Positions 36,121 to 49,619 are shown, counted from the stretch's first letter. The stretch is 64,000 nt of DNA from Acorus gramineus (GCA_030737835.1 CM060857.1:7625360-7689359); one strand, 5' to 3'. Numbers and translations are program-made. Notes: generated by a model not told the origin, from the sequence alone.

Positions 36121-37474
36121 AAAACTGTTACGCCCCGGAGCAGCCGTCCCTGGTTGTAACAGTATAGCAATATCAGAATATCATACAGGAGGCCAACAAG
36201 ATATCCACCTAGAAGGAGTGATAGAGCAAAGACTAGGCTGGGAAGCAGAAGCATAAAATAAACAAGTTTGTAACTAAAAATATCATTACAGACAGAGGAT
36301 ATACAATCACCGTCTTGTGTGAGCCAAGTCTTATCAACAAGGAGAATACATACAACATGTGCCCAAGCACCAAAAAAAAAAAGAAATACATACAGAAATA
36401 ACATGACTGATGATGACCTCGGTCGCTAATCTCAAGAGACCGACGTAACACCGGTAACCAAGATACACCTCATGGGAGCTCTGCCTTCATGACCTGCTCT
36501 GCCTCCACTTGAGAAAAACAAAAGGAAACGAGGGATGAGCCAAAAGCTCAATGAATAGTCAACCACCACACAATGAAGATAATACATAAACCACGCTTAA
36601 ACAAATACATAACAAGTTATCAACAATTATTCCACGATCACTCCACGTCATCCGGTAGCCCTCTCCCTGGCAGCCTGCCCAGGACGGTACCAGTCACGGG
36701 GCGGCACCTCACAAGGTAGCTCCAACTGTCACGCCCCAGGGCGGCCGTCCCCGGGACGCGGCAAGTGTATATATGATATCAGCAGTCTAAACAGTAGATC
36801 AATAAATACTCTACACAACTCCAAAAATGACAACACAGACCAAAGTGTAGCTGACATAATGTATACAAATAGCAGAACCTCAAACGACTGAGTCTGTAAT
36901 TCAAAAACATATTATAGACCCAATACATAATCAACTATCCTGTGAGAGCCAATATATACAACGACATCCAAATATAATACAATGTGTAACCAAGCACGGA
37001 ATACAATACATACAATCAAAGGGGATGCTGATGGCCTCTCACTCGCAGAACGTGACGCTGCTCCGCTACTGCTGATGTGGCTCGGGGAGCTCCTCCTTCA
37101 GATCCGACTCAGATATCACTGGAGAAAAATATATGCGAGGGGTGAGCCACACGCTCAGTGAATAGCACAATCCATGCATCACAATTCATATTAACCTTAT
37201 ACAATTTACAGCCTCTAAGTGGCAGTAACTACACAATCCAGTGGGTCGCTACATCGCCGACCCACCACACCCTCACCCTCACCCTCAAATGGGTGACATG
37301 GTCTTTTGGGACTGACTAGGCTGTTAATCACCCTTGGTCCACCGATAGCCTCTTCCCCACTCCGTAGCTCGCCTGGTCTACTCCCACAATCAGCACAGTC
37401 CGACGCATCGGAGGTACCTACAGATGGGAGCCCTCTGTCAGGACAGCCTGTCTAACGCTGAGGAGTCCCTACAC

Positions 37475-40400
37475 TGTCACGCCCCAGAGCGGCCGTCCCC
37501 GGGACGCGGCAAGTGTATATATAATATCAGAATCTACACAGGAGGTCAATAATATATCATACACAAACAACCAGAATGACACACAGACAACAAAGGGGCT
37601 GACATGATATATACACCAAATGCGGAAGCAAAAGACTGAATCTGTAAATAAACATACTACAGACTCGATACTCAATCATCTGTCCTGTGAGAGCCAATAT
37701 ACACAAATACAACTGAATATATACAAACGCGTGCCAAGCACGGAAATAAAATACATACAGTCAAGAAGGGATGCTGATAGCCTCTGGCACTCGCGGAACG
37801 TAGCGCTGCTCCGCTACTGAAGGAATCCCTCGGAAAGCTCCAACTGCTGCTTCGGCTCCAGCTCAGGCTCAGTGGCAACTGGGGAAAAACATATGCGAGG
37901 GGTGAGCCACACGCTCAGTGAACAGCACAACCCATGCATCACAGACAATATTGACCACTATCCAGATCTTAATAATCCACAATCTCTTATTAACAACCAC
38001 AAAATGGTAACAATTACTCAAACTAGTGGGTCGCTCAATCGCCAACCCACTACACCCTCACCCTCACCCTTCAATGGGTGACATAGGATTTTGGGACTGA
38101 TAATCATCCAATCACAACACCAATGGGTCCCTCATCGCCAACCCACTACACCCTCACCCTCACCCTTCCACGGGTGACATATGATTTTGGGACTGACTAG
38201 GCTGTTGGTCACCCTTGGTCCACCGATAGTCTCTCCTCCACTCCGTAGGCCGCTGGGCTATCACCCCCACAACTTCAGCACAGTCCGTCACAAATATCGG
38301 GAGGCGCCTACTGATGGGAGCCCTTAGAAGGGACGGCCTTTCTAACGCTGGGGCAGCTTCTACCGGATCCAACGAGGGGAAACAGAACAGCCTATCCATA
38401 CGCATATGATCCACTCGGATCCGCCGACAACGCATCTCTACAACTCTAATGTCCTGAATTCCTCATAATTCTTCCAAGGCGCATAACCAATATGCGGGGA
38501 ACATACACAATAATTAGCAAGGGTGGAATATCATTGGGGGAAAGAAACTTGGGAGGGCAGCGTGAGTTCCCGATATAGGACACCCCGACAACCAAACAAG
38601 GAACACGGAGTACCCTAGGCCGGGTCTCACCGCTGTCCTCGCGAGGCCCCTCCCCTATAATATTCACTAAGTATGCTAATAATCATATAATTTGGTATAA
38701 CATTTCTTATAATATTATTGGGACAAGAAACCTTGGGAGGGCAGCGTGAGTTCCCGATACAGGACACCCCGACAACCAAACAAGGAACACGGAGTACCCT
38801 AACCCGGGTCTCAGTGTTCACCTCGCAAGGCTCCTCCCTATAATATCATCTAAGGCATGCAGTTTATCATACACTAGCATTTAATTTAATAAATAAACTA
38901 GTAGGACACATGCATAGGCCAAGGCTTCCTAGCATGAGAACAGGGGGACATGATGCATGGCTCATACACATATCCTAGGGTGCAAGTCCCTAACATGCAA
39001 AGTCTAGGGTAGCATGCATTCTACATTTAAATCATGCTCGCATGGAATACACATTACAATAGGTTAATATAAATCCATGGTGCCCCAGGAGAGGTCGGTA
39101 TACGCCCAAATGCGTGTAGCGCCTCTCTACTGGGTTGGATTGTCCCACTCACCGAAGATCGGGTCGTCGCGCGACTGCCCGTCAAGATCTGCAAGACAGA
39201 CATTTATACGGTGAGTTAAATACACAAATACATCAAAATACTCACAAAATACTCCAAAAGAACCCAACACTCGGGCAAACGTACATACGGCCCGTACGCA
39301 CGCTAGCCCGAGCACCCCGACACACTCCCGAACCCACGGCAACCACCCGCACGGCCACCCGCCCTCGGATGCGCCGCCGCGCCTCAGCCCGCGCACCCAG
39401 GCGCACCGCCGGGCCCCTGCCCGCACGCCTGGACCCGCAGCCGAGCCACCCGGTGCGCCGCGGGCCCACTGTGCCCCGCCGCAGCAGCCCGCGCGCACCC
39501 CGCACGCCCCGCGCTGACCGGCGAGCACACCGCACGCCCCGCGCGCCCAGCGCCTCGCCCCGCGCGCACCACCAGCTCCGCTCCGCGCGCACTCCGCGCG
39601 TAGCGCTCAGCACCCGCGACCAGCTCCCACCGCTTAGCGCCCAGCACCCAGGACCCTCACCCAGCGTCCACGCGCACGCCCGCGCAGCACGCGCCCAGCG
39701 CGCCTACCAGCCTGCCCGCGCTGCTGCCCGCGCTGCCTGCCTGCGCGCATCGCCGAGTGGCCCGAGCACCGCTCGCCTGCACGCCTGGCATTGCCCGCCT
39801 GAAGCCCGAGCGCCCCCTACCAGCTGCCCGAGCATGGCCTGCCCAGCCGGCCCGCCCTGCTCGCACAGCCCGCAGCCATCCTGCTCCGCACACCTCCCCC
39901 TGCACCCCCCGAGCGCACGCCCGCGCCGCACCCACGCGCACGCGCTCGCGCGCCCGGCAAACTGGTGCACCTGCTCCCAGCCTACCCGAGCTAGTCCTAC
40001 CCAGCGCGCCCAGCACGCCCAGCACCCAGCACGCCCAGCGCCACTCCGAGCGCACGCCCGCACGCACGTCCGCGAGCACGCGCGCGCGCGCCCTACCGCT
40101 GCTCGCCAGCTGCGCCTGCCTGAGCGCTGCCTGTGCTGCCTGCTGGCCGGGACTGCCAGCCCCCATGCCCGAGCACCTCTACCACCCATCTCCGGCCACC
40201 AATGGCCTCCGACCACCACCCAACAGCCCTCCGACGGCCACCCACCGCCACCGACCACCACCCAACCTCATTTCCACCCTCCTAACATACATCTAAGCAT
40301 AAAAAGAGAAGAAAGAGGGCTTACCAAGGGGAGGAAGAGATGTTCGGTTGCTCTCCGCGCACCGAAACCTCTCCCAAAAGGCTTCCAACGCCCGGATCTA

Positions 40401-40914
40401 CTCCCACCTCTGAAATGGTCCAAATCAGGGAAGAAGAGAGGGGGGATGGAGGGGCAAAACTCGCCGGAATCCGGATTTGAAAGCACCGGGGTGTAGATCG
40501 GGACCCGATCTACACTTCCTATGCTTTAGGTTTTTGGGTTTGAGGGGTCTAAGGGGCTCAAATCAAAGAAAAGGAGAGAGGGGAGAGAGAGAAAGCTTTT
40601 TGGTAGGGATGATGAATAGTACTTTTCAAATTTTAGATTCCATTTATATAGCGAGTCACTTAAAATACCCGGATACGCCCCGGAACTGCGAAATTTCAGA
40701 AACGTAGCCGGAATTCGATGAAATTTTTGTGAGAGGCCTAAAATGGCACCAGGACACCAAATATGCAGTTAGATTTCCAATCGGAGTCCTCTAGCTCAGG
40801 ACGATAGCTAACAGTCCAAAAATTAGCGGTTCCGATCGAAAACCGAAAAAAAATGAAAAACTGCCAGAACGCTCTAACGGTTACCAGCAGGCTAAAAGTG
40901 ACACATATATAACA
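37475..40914 (-). mobile_element. Solo LTR, family A copy 2, inside copy 1
   Basis: 3440 bp from TGTCACGCCCCAGAGCGGCC to GTGACACATATATAACA, with an exact target duplication TACAC (37470-37474 and 40915-40919). It contains GGGTGA arrays (as CCCTCACCC near 38055 and 38155), an acceptor-like reversed AGATCTGCAAGAC near 39186, a large CpG-dense block (about 39280-40180) and a donor-like site near 40320. A ~115-bp stretch appears twice (about 38545-38655 and 38720-38835). The 453-codon frame at 39135-40496 is a by-product of the GC-rich block. Confidence 0.9.
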
Positions 40915-42475
40915 TACACGGATCCAACGAAGGGAAAAGAAACAGCCTACCCACACGGATACGATCCCCTTGGATCCGCCGACACCGATCGCAACTCTAT
41001 TAATGCCATGAATTCACAAGAATTCCTCCAGGGCGCATAACTAAGATGCGGGGAGACACATATTATAACAACGAGGTTATAATATTCTCTAAGGCATGCT
41101 AATAACCATATGCTCGCATTTGATTTAAATAAGTTAAACTAAATGGGAAACATGCGTAGGTCGAGGCTTTCCTAGCATGAAAACATGGTATCAGGATGCG
41201 TAGGCCTCTATACATAATATAAGGGTGCATATCCCTAGCATACAAAGTCTAAGGGGGGCATGGATACAACATAATGATCATGTATAGCACAGTTTACATT
41301 TAATACTAGCTAATATGCAACTATGGTGCCCCAGGGGAGGGCAATGCACGCCTACGTGCATCGAACGCCTCCCTACTGGGTTGGATTGTCCCACTCACCA
41401 AAACCCGGGTCGTTGCGTAACCGCCCGTCAAGATCTGCAAGACATGGGTAATCAAAATGGTGAGTAATTACACAAGTACACAAGAAATACGCTAGAAATA
41501 CCCAACACTCGGACAAGCATGCATACGGGCCCGCACGCACGCGAGTCCGAGTGCCCCGACACCCTCCCGCACCCACGGGCAGCCATGCGCACGGCCACCC
41601 GCACGCACACGCACGGGTGCGCACGCACGCACGCACGCCCGCGCCCCGGGCGCACTGCCGTGCCCCAGCCCGCGCGCCCAGGCGCGCTGCTGCGCCCCTG
41701 CCCACGTGCCCAGACACGCTGCCGCGCGCGTGCGCACGCTCCCGCGCGCCCGCGCGCACCGCGCGTCCAGCCCCTGCGCCTACCCGCGCGTACTGCGCCC
41801 CTGCGCAGCACCCTACGCGCCCCCGCGTGCACCGCGCGCACTGCGCCCCCGCGCAGCACTCCGCGCGCACGCCCGCACGTACGCCCGCGCGTCTGCGCGT
41901 ACGCGCGCGCGCCCGACTACGCGCGCCTACACTGCCTGCGCACGCAGACTCTCGCGCACGAGAGCGGATGACCCCGCACGCGCGCCCGAGTCAAACCCAC
42001 CCCCTTCCTCAGCCCTCCCACACCCCAACACACATGCATACCATGCATACCCCATATGCACACCCTAACATGCATCTAAACAAGGAAATGGGAGGAGAAG
42101 GACTCACCCAAAGGAGGGAGAACAAAGGGATGAAACCGGGTGCCCTTCGCGCACCGAAACGCCACCAACAAGACCTCCACACCTCAGCCCCTTCTCAGCC
42201 CAAGAATGGCTGAAAACAGAGGATAAAGGAAGCCATGAGAGGAGGTCCACATAGGGGAAATCCAAAAACAAAACCATGGAAAGATAGATCGGGTCCTTAC
42301 CAATCTTTTCTCCTTCTATGGCTTTTCTTTTCAACCTCTTCTACTAGATCAAATGGGGGATTTAAAGAGAGGGGATGTGAGGGTTTGTGAGTGAGAGAGA
42401 TAGAGAGAGATGGGGAAGAAGCACTATAGGTGGACGCCCAAGTATAGTGACCACACACACACCACTAAGGGCATT

Positions 42476-45400
42476 TGTCACACCCCAGGGCCGGCCGACC
42501 CCGAGACGCGGCAAGTGTATATATGATATCAGTATAACAGGAGTTCAATAACATACTCACACAACTACTAAAACGACAATAAAGACAACAAAAGCAGGGC
42601 TGACATAATATATACACCAAAAGCGGAAGCTAAAAGATTGAATCTGTAATCCAAAAAAATATATTACAGACTCGATACATAATCAACTGTCCTGTGAGAG
42701 CCAATATATACAAAGACATCCAATAAATACAAGGACGCGTGCCCAAGCACGGAATAAATACATACAATCACAAGGGATGCTGATAGCCTCTGAAACTCGC
42801 GGGACGTGGCGCTACTCCGCTACTGATGAAGTCCCTCGGGGAGCTCCTCCTCTGGATACGACTCAAATGACTCTGGAGAAAAATATTATGCGAGGGGTGA
42901 GCCACAGGCTCAGTGAACAGCACAACCCATGCATCACAGCTTATATTAACCACAACCAGATGCTATAATCCACAATCTCATAATTAAGAGCCACAAAATG
43001 GCAACAACTATACAATCCAGTGGGTCGCTACCGCCAACCCACTACACCCTCACCCTCACCCCCCAATAGGTGACAAAGGATGTTGGGACTTCACAAACTA
43101 GTGGGTCGCTATCGCCAACCCACTGCACCCTCACCCTCACCCTCACCCCTCAAATAGGTGACATAGGATATTGGAACTTAATAGGCTGATAATCATCCTT
43201 ACACAAACCCAGTGGGTCGCCACATCGCCGGCCCACCAAACCCTCACCCTCACCCCTCAATATGGTGACATCGGATATTGGGACTGACTAGGCTGATGGT
43301 CACCCTTGGTCCACCGATAGTCTCTCCCCACTCCGTAGGCCGTTTGGCCACCCCCACATTCAGCACAGTCCGTCCCAAATCAGGAGGTGCCTACTGATGG
43401 GAGCCCCTGCACGGGACAGCCTTTCCAACGCCGGGGTAGTCTCTACACGGATCCAATGAAGGGAACAGAACAGTCTATCCATCGCATATGATCCACTCGG
43501 ATCCGCAGACAACACATCCTAACAACTCTGATGTCATGAATTCTTCAGAATTCCTCCAGGGCGCATAACCAAGATGCGGGGAACATGCATAATAACAATT
43601 ATTAACAAGGGATATCATATTAATTATTAACAAGGGTTATAATATTATTGGGACAAGAAACCTTGGGAGGGCAGCATGAGGTCCCGATACAGGACATCCC
43701 GACAACCAAACAAGGAACACGGAGTACCCTAACCCGGGTCTCAATGTTGACCTCGCAAGGCCCCTCCCTATAATATTATACAAGGCATGCTAGCATTTAA
43801 TTTAATAATCAAACTAATAGGACAAATGCATAGGCCAAGGCTATCTATCATGAGAACAGGGTGCATGGCTCTTACACATATCCTAAGGGTGCAAGTCCCT
43901 AACATACAAGTCTAGGGTAGCATGCACACTACATTTCTATCATGATCGCATGGATTACACATTACAACAGTTAATATAAATCCATGGTGCCCCAGGGGAG
44001 GACGGTACACGCCCAAGTGCGTATAACGCCTCCCTACTGGGTTGGATTGTCCAACTCACCGATAGCCGGGTCGTCGCGCGACCGTCCGTCCAGATCTGCA
44101 AGATAGGATAATCAGATCGGTGAGTAAAATACACAAATAAACCCAAAATACATTAAAAATACACAACACTCGGACAAGCGTACATACGGCCCGTACGCAC
44201 GCTAGCCCGAGCACCCCGACTCACTCCCGCACCCTCGGGCAGCCGCTCGCACGGCCACCCGCCCCGGGCGCATAGCCGAGCCCCGGCCCGCGCCCCCAGA
44301 CGCCCTGCCGAGCTCAGCCCGCACGCCCGGACACCCTGCCGAGACCTCCCGGGTGCACCGCGCGCTCACTGCGCCCCAGCGCAGCAGCCCGCGCGCACAC
44401 CGCACGCCCCGCGCCCAGGGCCTCGCCCAGCGCGTACCCCGCGCGCACCACCCGCTCGCATCACCCGCTCGTCCAGCCCCGGGTGCACCCACCCGCACTG
44501 CGCCCCATCGCAGCGCCCCGCACGCGCACCTGCCCGCACTGCGCCCCAGCGCAGCGCCCACACACCTGCCCGCTCGCACCACTCGCCCTGCATGCACTAC
44601 GCCTCCTGCGCAGCACCCGCACACCACCCGCTCGTTCGCACGCCCCTGCGCAGCGCTCCGCGCGCACGCCGCGCACTGCGCCCAACGAGCCCGTCAGCAC
44701 GCGCCCAGCGCGCCTGCCCGCAGCTCGCCCGCCTGCGCCTGACCGCCTGCGCCTGCCTGCCTGCGCGCGCCGCTGCCCGCATGCGCCCGAACCGAGCTCC
44801 ACCCGCGCGCACGCCCTCGCGCACGCCCACGCTGCCCTGCCTGCTGCGCTGCTTGTTGCCTGTGCTGCTGCCACCCTGCCCGGGACAGACAACCACCCTG
44901 CCCGAGCCACCCTACCTCCTCTATCCGGCCACCAATGGCCTCCGACCGCCCCTAACCACCACCCACAGCCACCAACCGCCACCACACACCCAAATACACC
45001 CCCTAACATGCATCTAAACATGGAAAAGGAGGAAAGAAGGCTTACCCTAGGAGAGGAAAGGAAGGGAAGGAAACCGGGGGCTCTTCGGGCACCGAAATAC
45101 CTCCACAAGGACCACCACCACCTAGATCTCCACCTAGCCAAAGAAAAGCTGAAATCAGGGGAGAAAAGAGAGGGTGAGAAGGGGCTAAACACCTCGGATC
45201 TCGAATCCGAGACCACCGGTGGATAGATCGGGAGCTCCCCTTACCTTTCTCTTCTTTGGGTTTTTGGTTTTGACCCCTTGAACTAGGTCAAATGGTGGTT
45301 TCAAGGAGAGGGAGAGAGAGAGGGAAATTTGGAGACGACGATGAATAGGGGGGGGATTTTGTCTTGGTCGTGGGATTTCTTTATCCTCCCCCACTCATCA

Positions 45401-45823
45401 CACATTCTCACACCCCCATTTAGCCCTAATTAATTAGGTTTAGGCTAGGATTAGGAGCACTTAGGTAAGGTTTAAGTGTGGTCAACCCAACCACACAAAA
45501 AGCCAAAAACCTTTGACCAAGTCATGGGCCCCACCTTGACCAAGTCAAGTCTCCCAATGACTTCTCGCACGGTCAAAACCCGGATACGCCTCGGAACTGC
45601 GAAATTCTGAAACGTACCGGAATTCGACGAAATTTTCGTGAGCGGCTTGGAATGGCACCAGGACACATAATATGCAGTTAGATTTTCAATCGGAGCCCTC
45701 CATCTCAGGGTGATAGCTAAAAGCCCAAAATTTTAGCGGTTCCGACCAAAAACGAAAAAAAACCAAAAACTGCCAGAATGGACCAATGGTTACCAGAAGG
45801 TTAAAAGTGACACATATATAACA
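42476..45823 (-). mobile_element. Solo LTR, family A copy 3, inside copy 1
   Basis: 3348 bp from TGTCACACCCCAGGGCCGGC to GTGACACATATATAACA, with an exact target duplication GCATT (42471-42475 and 45824-45828). It is closest in visible sequence to the solo LTR at 31684-33794 (shared GGGCCGGCCGACCCC tail and matching array layout). GGGTGA arrays (reversed) lie near 43045, 43125 and 43240, and the CpG-dense block at about 44180-44880. Overlapping open frames on both strands at 44461-45226 are low-complexity artefacts. Confidence 0.9.
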
Positions 45824-48056
45824 GCATTTAGGTCATTTTAGGTGAGCTTTGACTAGGGTCAACCTAACCACACAACCAAACAAAAACCATTGACTAAGTT
45901 AATGGTCAAACTTGACTTGGTCAAAGTCATCTTTGACTTGGTCAAGTCTCCCAATGACTTTTCGCTTGGTCAAAACCCGGATACGATTCGGAACTGCAAA
46001 ATTCTGAAACGTTACCGGAATTCGATGAAATTTTTGTGAGTGGCTTGAAATGGCACCAGGACACATAATGTGCAGTTAGATTTTCAATCGGAGTTCTCAA
46101 ACTCAGGATGATAGCTAAAAGTCCAAAATTTTAGCGGTTCCGATCGAAAAAAAGAAAAAGTTGAAAAACTGCCAGAATGCTCTAATGGTGACCAGAAGGC
46201 TAAAAGTGACACATATATAACACCAACGCTGGGTACCTTCAACGCACGATGACGCCGGGGTGATACACTCCACACTCGAGGGGAATCACAATGATCAACG
46301 TGTACCATACTCGATAACTAGCTATTTGGAATCCATCAGAATTCCCAACAGGTGCATCACAAGGACGTGGGGAAAGCAATTTCTTATCCACACTTACTGA
46401 AGTCAATTTCGACCTTAAAAACTGGTCATACACACATCTATCCTAAATAAACAGGGTTATTAATTTATTATTATGAGCATGAGATAATTAAGTACCCACC
46501 AATCATGCAAACATGGTGTAAGAATTATACTAGGCAAGCCCCAATTTATTATACATGATGCACATGGTGCATGGTATAAAGGACAAGTAGAGGCAAGAGT
46601 TATAACAAACTCGAAAGAGCATATCAATAAGTATGTGTAAATGATCCCTACAACATGGTATTTAATCCTACATAACACATCCATCATCATATACTAGCAA
46701 TACATGCTAAATAAGTTCTCTATAGTACCATTACATTGCATAAAATATGCTATAGTGCCTAACAAGCATGCTATATTTTACTTCTATTGCATGGGTCAGA
46801 CTACTCACCGATACTAGATCGTCACTCGCTCAATCCACGAGGAGTCGATGTGGGACAGTGAGCAGAGCGGAGGTGGGAAGAGCACGATGCACTCCCACAA
46901 CACACAAACTTGCGAGAAATACGATAACTTCTAGATCCTACAACCAATGGTGCTAAAATTAAATATGATAACTCCTGATACATAAACAAGCATATTTTAT
47001 TAAGACACCAGCTACAGATATTGCTCACAGCATGCATAATAACATAAAACCCAAACATGCCAAGACTGGTTCTTCTACCCCAAACATCCTTAGACTTTGA
47101 TCTCTCCAGCACTAAATACACATCCAAACATTCTGAAATAATTTACACACATTCATTCACATGTGAGGATCATAATCCATTAAGACATCAGAGTCTAATT
47201 AAGCCTCTAAATGCCCGAAATAAAATAGTTTTCAGAAGCTGGTTATTTCCCACGCAAATCTAGACAGTCCTTATAAATCAGCTTATAACTTCCAACATAG
47301 ATAACATTATAACCCCAAATTTCATATTTAGAATATAGACATAAGCATGATCATGGAACATGAAGACCCAAACCTCTGAATATATCTCTAGATACAAGTA
47401 TCACAAGGATTTTAAGAACACAGGAATCTGCCTTACCTCTCTAAGCAATATCCAAGACTCCCATCACCATAATCAATTTCTCCTCAACTTAACCACTGCT
47501 GGTCCACACAAAACAGAGCAAAACAGAGAGAGGGGAAAGGGTTAGGAAGGGTGAATAACATAATACAAGCATACACAAGCCACTCTACATACCTTAAACA
47601 CTCTCACAATTTCTCCAACAAGATCCACCAAACATTTCCCAAACACACTCCCCAAACCCTCTCAACAAACTCAGCTAGGACAGCAACAAAAGAGAGAGAA
47701 AAAGTGGTAGAAAATGAGACTTAGATGACGTAAAGTCACATAGAAGGGTTATATAGTGGTTAAGGTAATAAGGGGGGTGAACTTAAGCTTATCTTACTCA
47801 ACTAATTAACAAAAAAAAAAAAAAACCAACCAATGGGAGTTGAAACTTCTTAAGCTCATCCAAGGTGACCCTATCACACCTAAGGAGTTCATAATTATCC
47901 ATAACTATTCCACCACCAACTTGTAACGAATGAAAATCCGGATACCAATCGAAGCTGCAAAAACCCAAAAAAGTAAACATTTCCAATTACGCTAAGGCAG
48001 TTATCAAACCAAAGAAAACACTGATAAATCATTCAACCAGGAGGAACATACACCAA

Positions 48057-48057
48057 A

Positions 48058-48089
<32 letters not shown>
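48057..48089. repeat. (AAT)n microsatellite
   Basis: About eleven uninterrupted AAT units inside the AT-rich 5' part of the family C LTR. Confidence 0.9.
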
Positions 48090-48091
<2 letters not shown>

Positions 48092-48344
48092 GTAATACTC
48101 ATTTTATAAATTCCAAAATGACACAAACTTAACAAAAACACATCCCACCTTTTTCGAAAGAACTTCAACCGTTTCTTTTATGCACATCTGTCACTCAAAA
48201 ATAATCATTCAGACCAACCTACTCATCTCTGACGACCAGCGTCACCACTCCTGGATTTTTCTTTTCGCCCTCTATCATATGGGAGGTGATTCAGCTACCT
48301 TTTCAGCCCTCCTCCGTACTCCACCTCCTCCAACCCCCACCTCC

Positions 48345-48745
48345 AATGAATGTAACTAAATTTTGATGAATGTAAAACAATGTGCTTAATTTTTGGCAAA
48401 TATAACTTACGTTTTGTTGAATGTCATTGACAATTCCAAAATGTAACAAACCTTTTGTTGAATATAACTAAATTTTGGTAAATGTTCTATGTATGTATGT
48501 CATGATTTATCTAGAATCATTAACTAATTATTTATGTAACTGACAATGAATGAAATAATGTAATTGAATTTTTAGTAAATATAACTCAATTTTTATTATA
48601 TGTAACTAACAAAAAAATGAAAGAATGTAACTGACTTGTCAATATATGTAACTGAATTTTTGTTATATGTAACTAATAAAAATGAAATAATGTAACTAAC
48701 TTTTATTACATGTAACTGAATTTTTGTTAAATAAAACCAACAATT
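48345..48745. repeat. Degenerate AT-rich repeat region
   Basis: Loosely repeated variants of ATGTAACTRAATTTTTGTTA and ATGTAACTAACAAAAATGAA recur about ten times with varied spacing. This may be an old minisatellite. No coding potential is seen. Confidence 0.55.
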
Positions 48746-48943
48746 AAGTAACCCAATAAATTTTAAGTAAACAAAAGACTGTAGAATAACATCCTAATTT
48801 AATTTAAGTAACCCAATAAAAATTGAAAATACAAATATTACTTATCATTAACAAATAAAATTCACAATTAAATTGAAAAATTGTTTAAATTTCACAATCA
48901 CTTAAATACATATTATTCGGAGGGGTTGATCTCAAATTCTATA

Positions 48944-49375
48944 AGCCCATGTATGGTTTGAGAATAAGCCTGTAATAAATTAGAATTAGTCGGAATAACC
49001 TCATTATGGATGTTTTGATGACTGGAATAAATGAGAATCTGTATGCTTGAATTAACTAGTATAAAGTGGTATATGGAATCCATCCACCCATTAGAATTAA
49101 GTTATTTTAGGTTATTCAAATAAAAAGAATATATGAGCCCACTCTCTAATCAACTGTCATCACTTCTTATAAATCAACTATCATCATTTTTTCATCTTTT
49201 ATAAATCATTATTCACACTTTATTCACATTTTATTCAAACAACAAAAACTTTATTATTACGTTTCCCAACGAGAATAATTCAAAACACAACCAAACACAA
49301 AATCATTTCATTATTATTTATGCTAGAATAATCATAAATCTCATAATAATTTAATTATCGAACCAAGCATGGGCT
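48944..49375. mobile_element. MITE-like element, about 432 bp
   Basis: Near-perfect terminal inverted repeats: AGCCCATGTATGGTTTGA at the left and the complement of AGCCCATGCTTGGTTCGA at the right. TA lies outside each end. The interior is AT-rich and non-coding. The ends resemble Tourist/PIF-type or Stowaway-type MITEs, but the family cannot be settled by eye. Confidence 0.55.
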
Positions 49376-49481
49376 TAATAGATCATTGCATCAGAATTCA
49401 AATCAACACTTGAATATGAAAGTAATTGTTTGCTTTGTTCAATACATTTTTCATTTCCTTCAACGACTAAAAGTCTTTGTA

Positions 49482-49613
49482 GAGAATTCTGTTACAATCC
49501 ATTTTTATACATCTCTTGCATGCAATCCCATACATCATGATCCCTATGAGAATTCTGTTACAATCCATTTTTATACATCTCTTGCATGCAATCCCATACA
49601 TCATGATCCCTAT
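49482..49613. repeat. Exact 66-bp tandem duplication
   Basis: Two head-to-tail copies, 49482-49547 and 49548-49613, identical as far as I can read. Each begins GAGAATTCTGTTACAATCC and ends CATGATCCCTAT. The unit is a multiple of three, so a plus-strand frame runs through it, but nothing else suggests a gene. Confidence 0.92.
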
Positions 49614-49619
49614 CTAGTA

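Larger units (their letters stand above)
36727..46222 (-). mobile_element. Solo LTR, family A copy 1, inside family C LTR
   Basis: It starts TGTCACGCCCCAGGGCGGCC and ends GTGACACATATATAACA, with an exact 5-bp target duplication CCAAC (36722-36726 and 46223-46227). Its own sequence, about 2.7 kb, lies at 36727-37474, 40920-42475 and 45829-46222; two further family A solo LTRs are inserted in it. Its CpG-dense block is about 41515-42000. Confidence 0.85.
36126..48134 (-). mobile_element. Solo LTR, family C, minus orientation, host of a nest
   Basis: It starts TGTTACGCCCCGGAGCAGCC and ends CAAACTTAACA, with an exact 5-bp target duplication AAAAC (36121-36125 and 48135-48139). Its own sequence is 36126-36726 and 46228-48134, about 2.5 kb; the rest is nested family A LTRs. 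It shares with A and B the terminal GC-rich module and a hairpin-like GTTTGTAA/TTACAGAC near 36266-36293. Its 5' end (TGTTAAGTTTGTGTCATTTT on the minus strand) resembles family B. The internal part is AT-rich. Fossil; apart from the insert it looks like a whole solo LTR. Confidence 0.85.

Noticed and set aside
39135-40496. Open frame of 453 codons, and similar long frames at 6446-7373, 14511-15368 and 44461-45226
   Set aside because: They lie in CpG-dense low-complexity LTR blocks, occur on both strands at once, are rich in Ala/Arg/Pro/His or Gly, and show no conserved domain. High GC makes stops rare.
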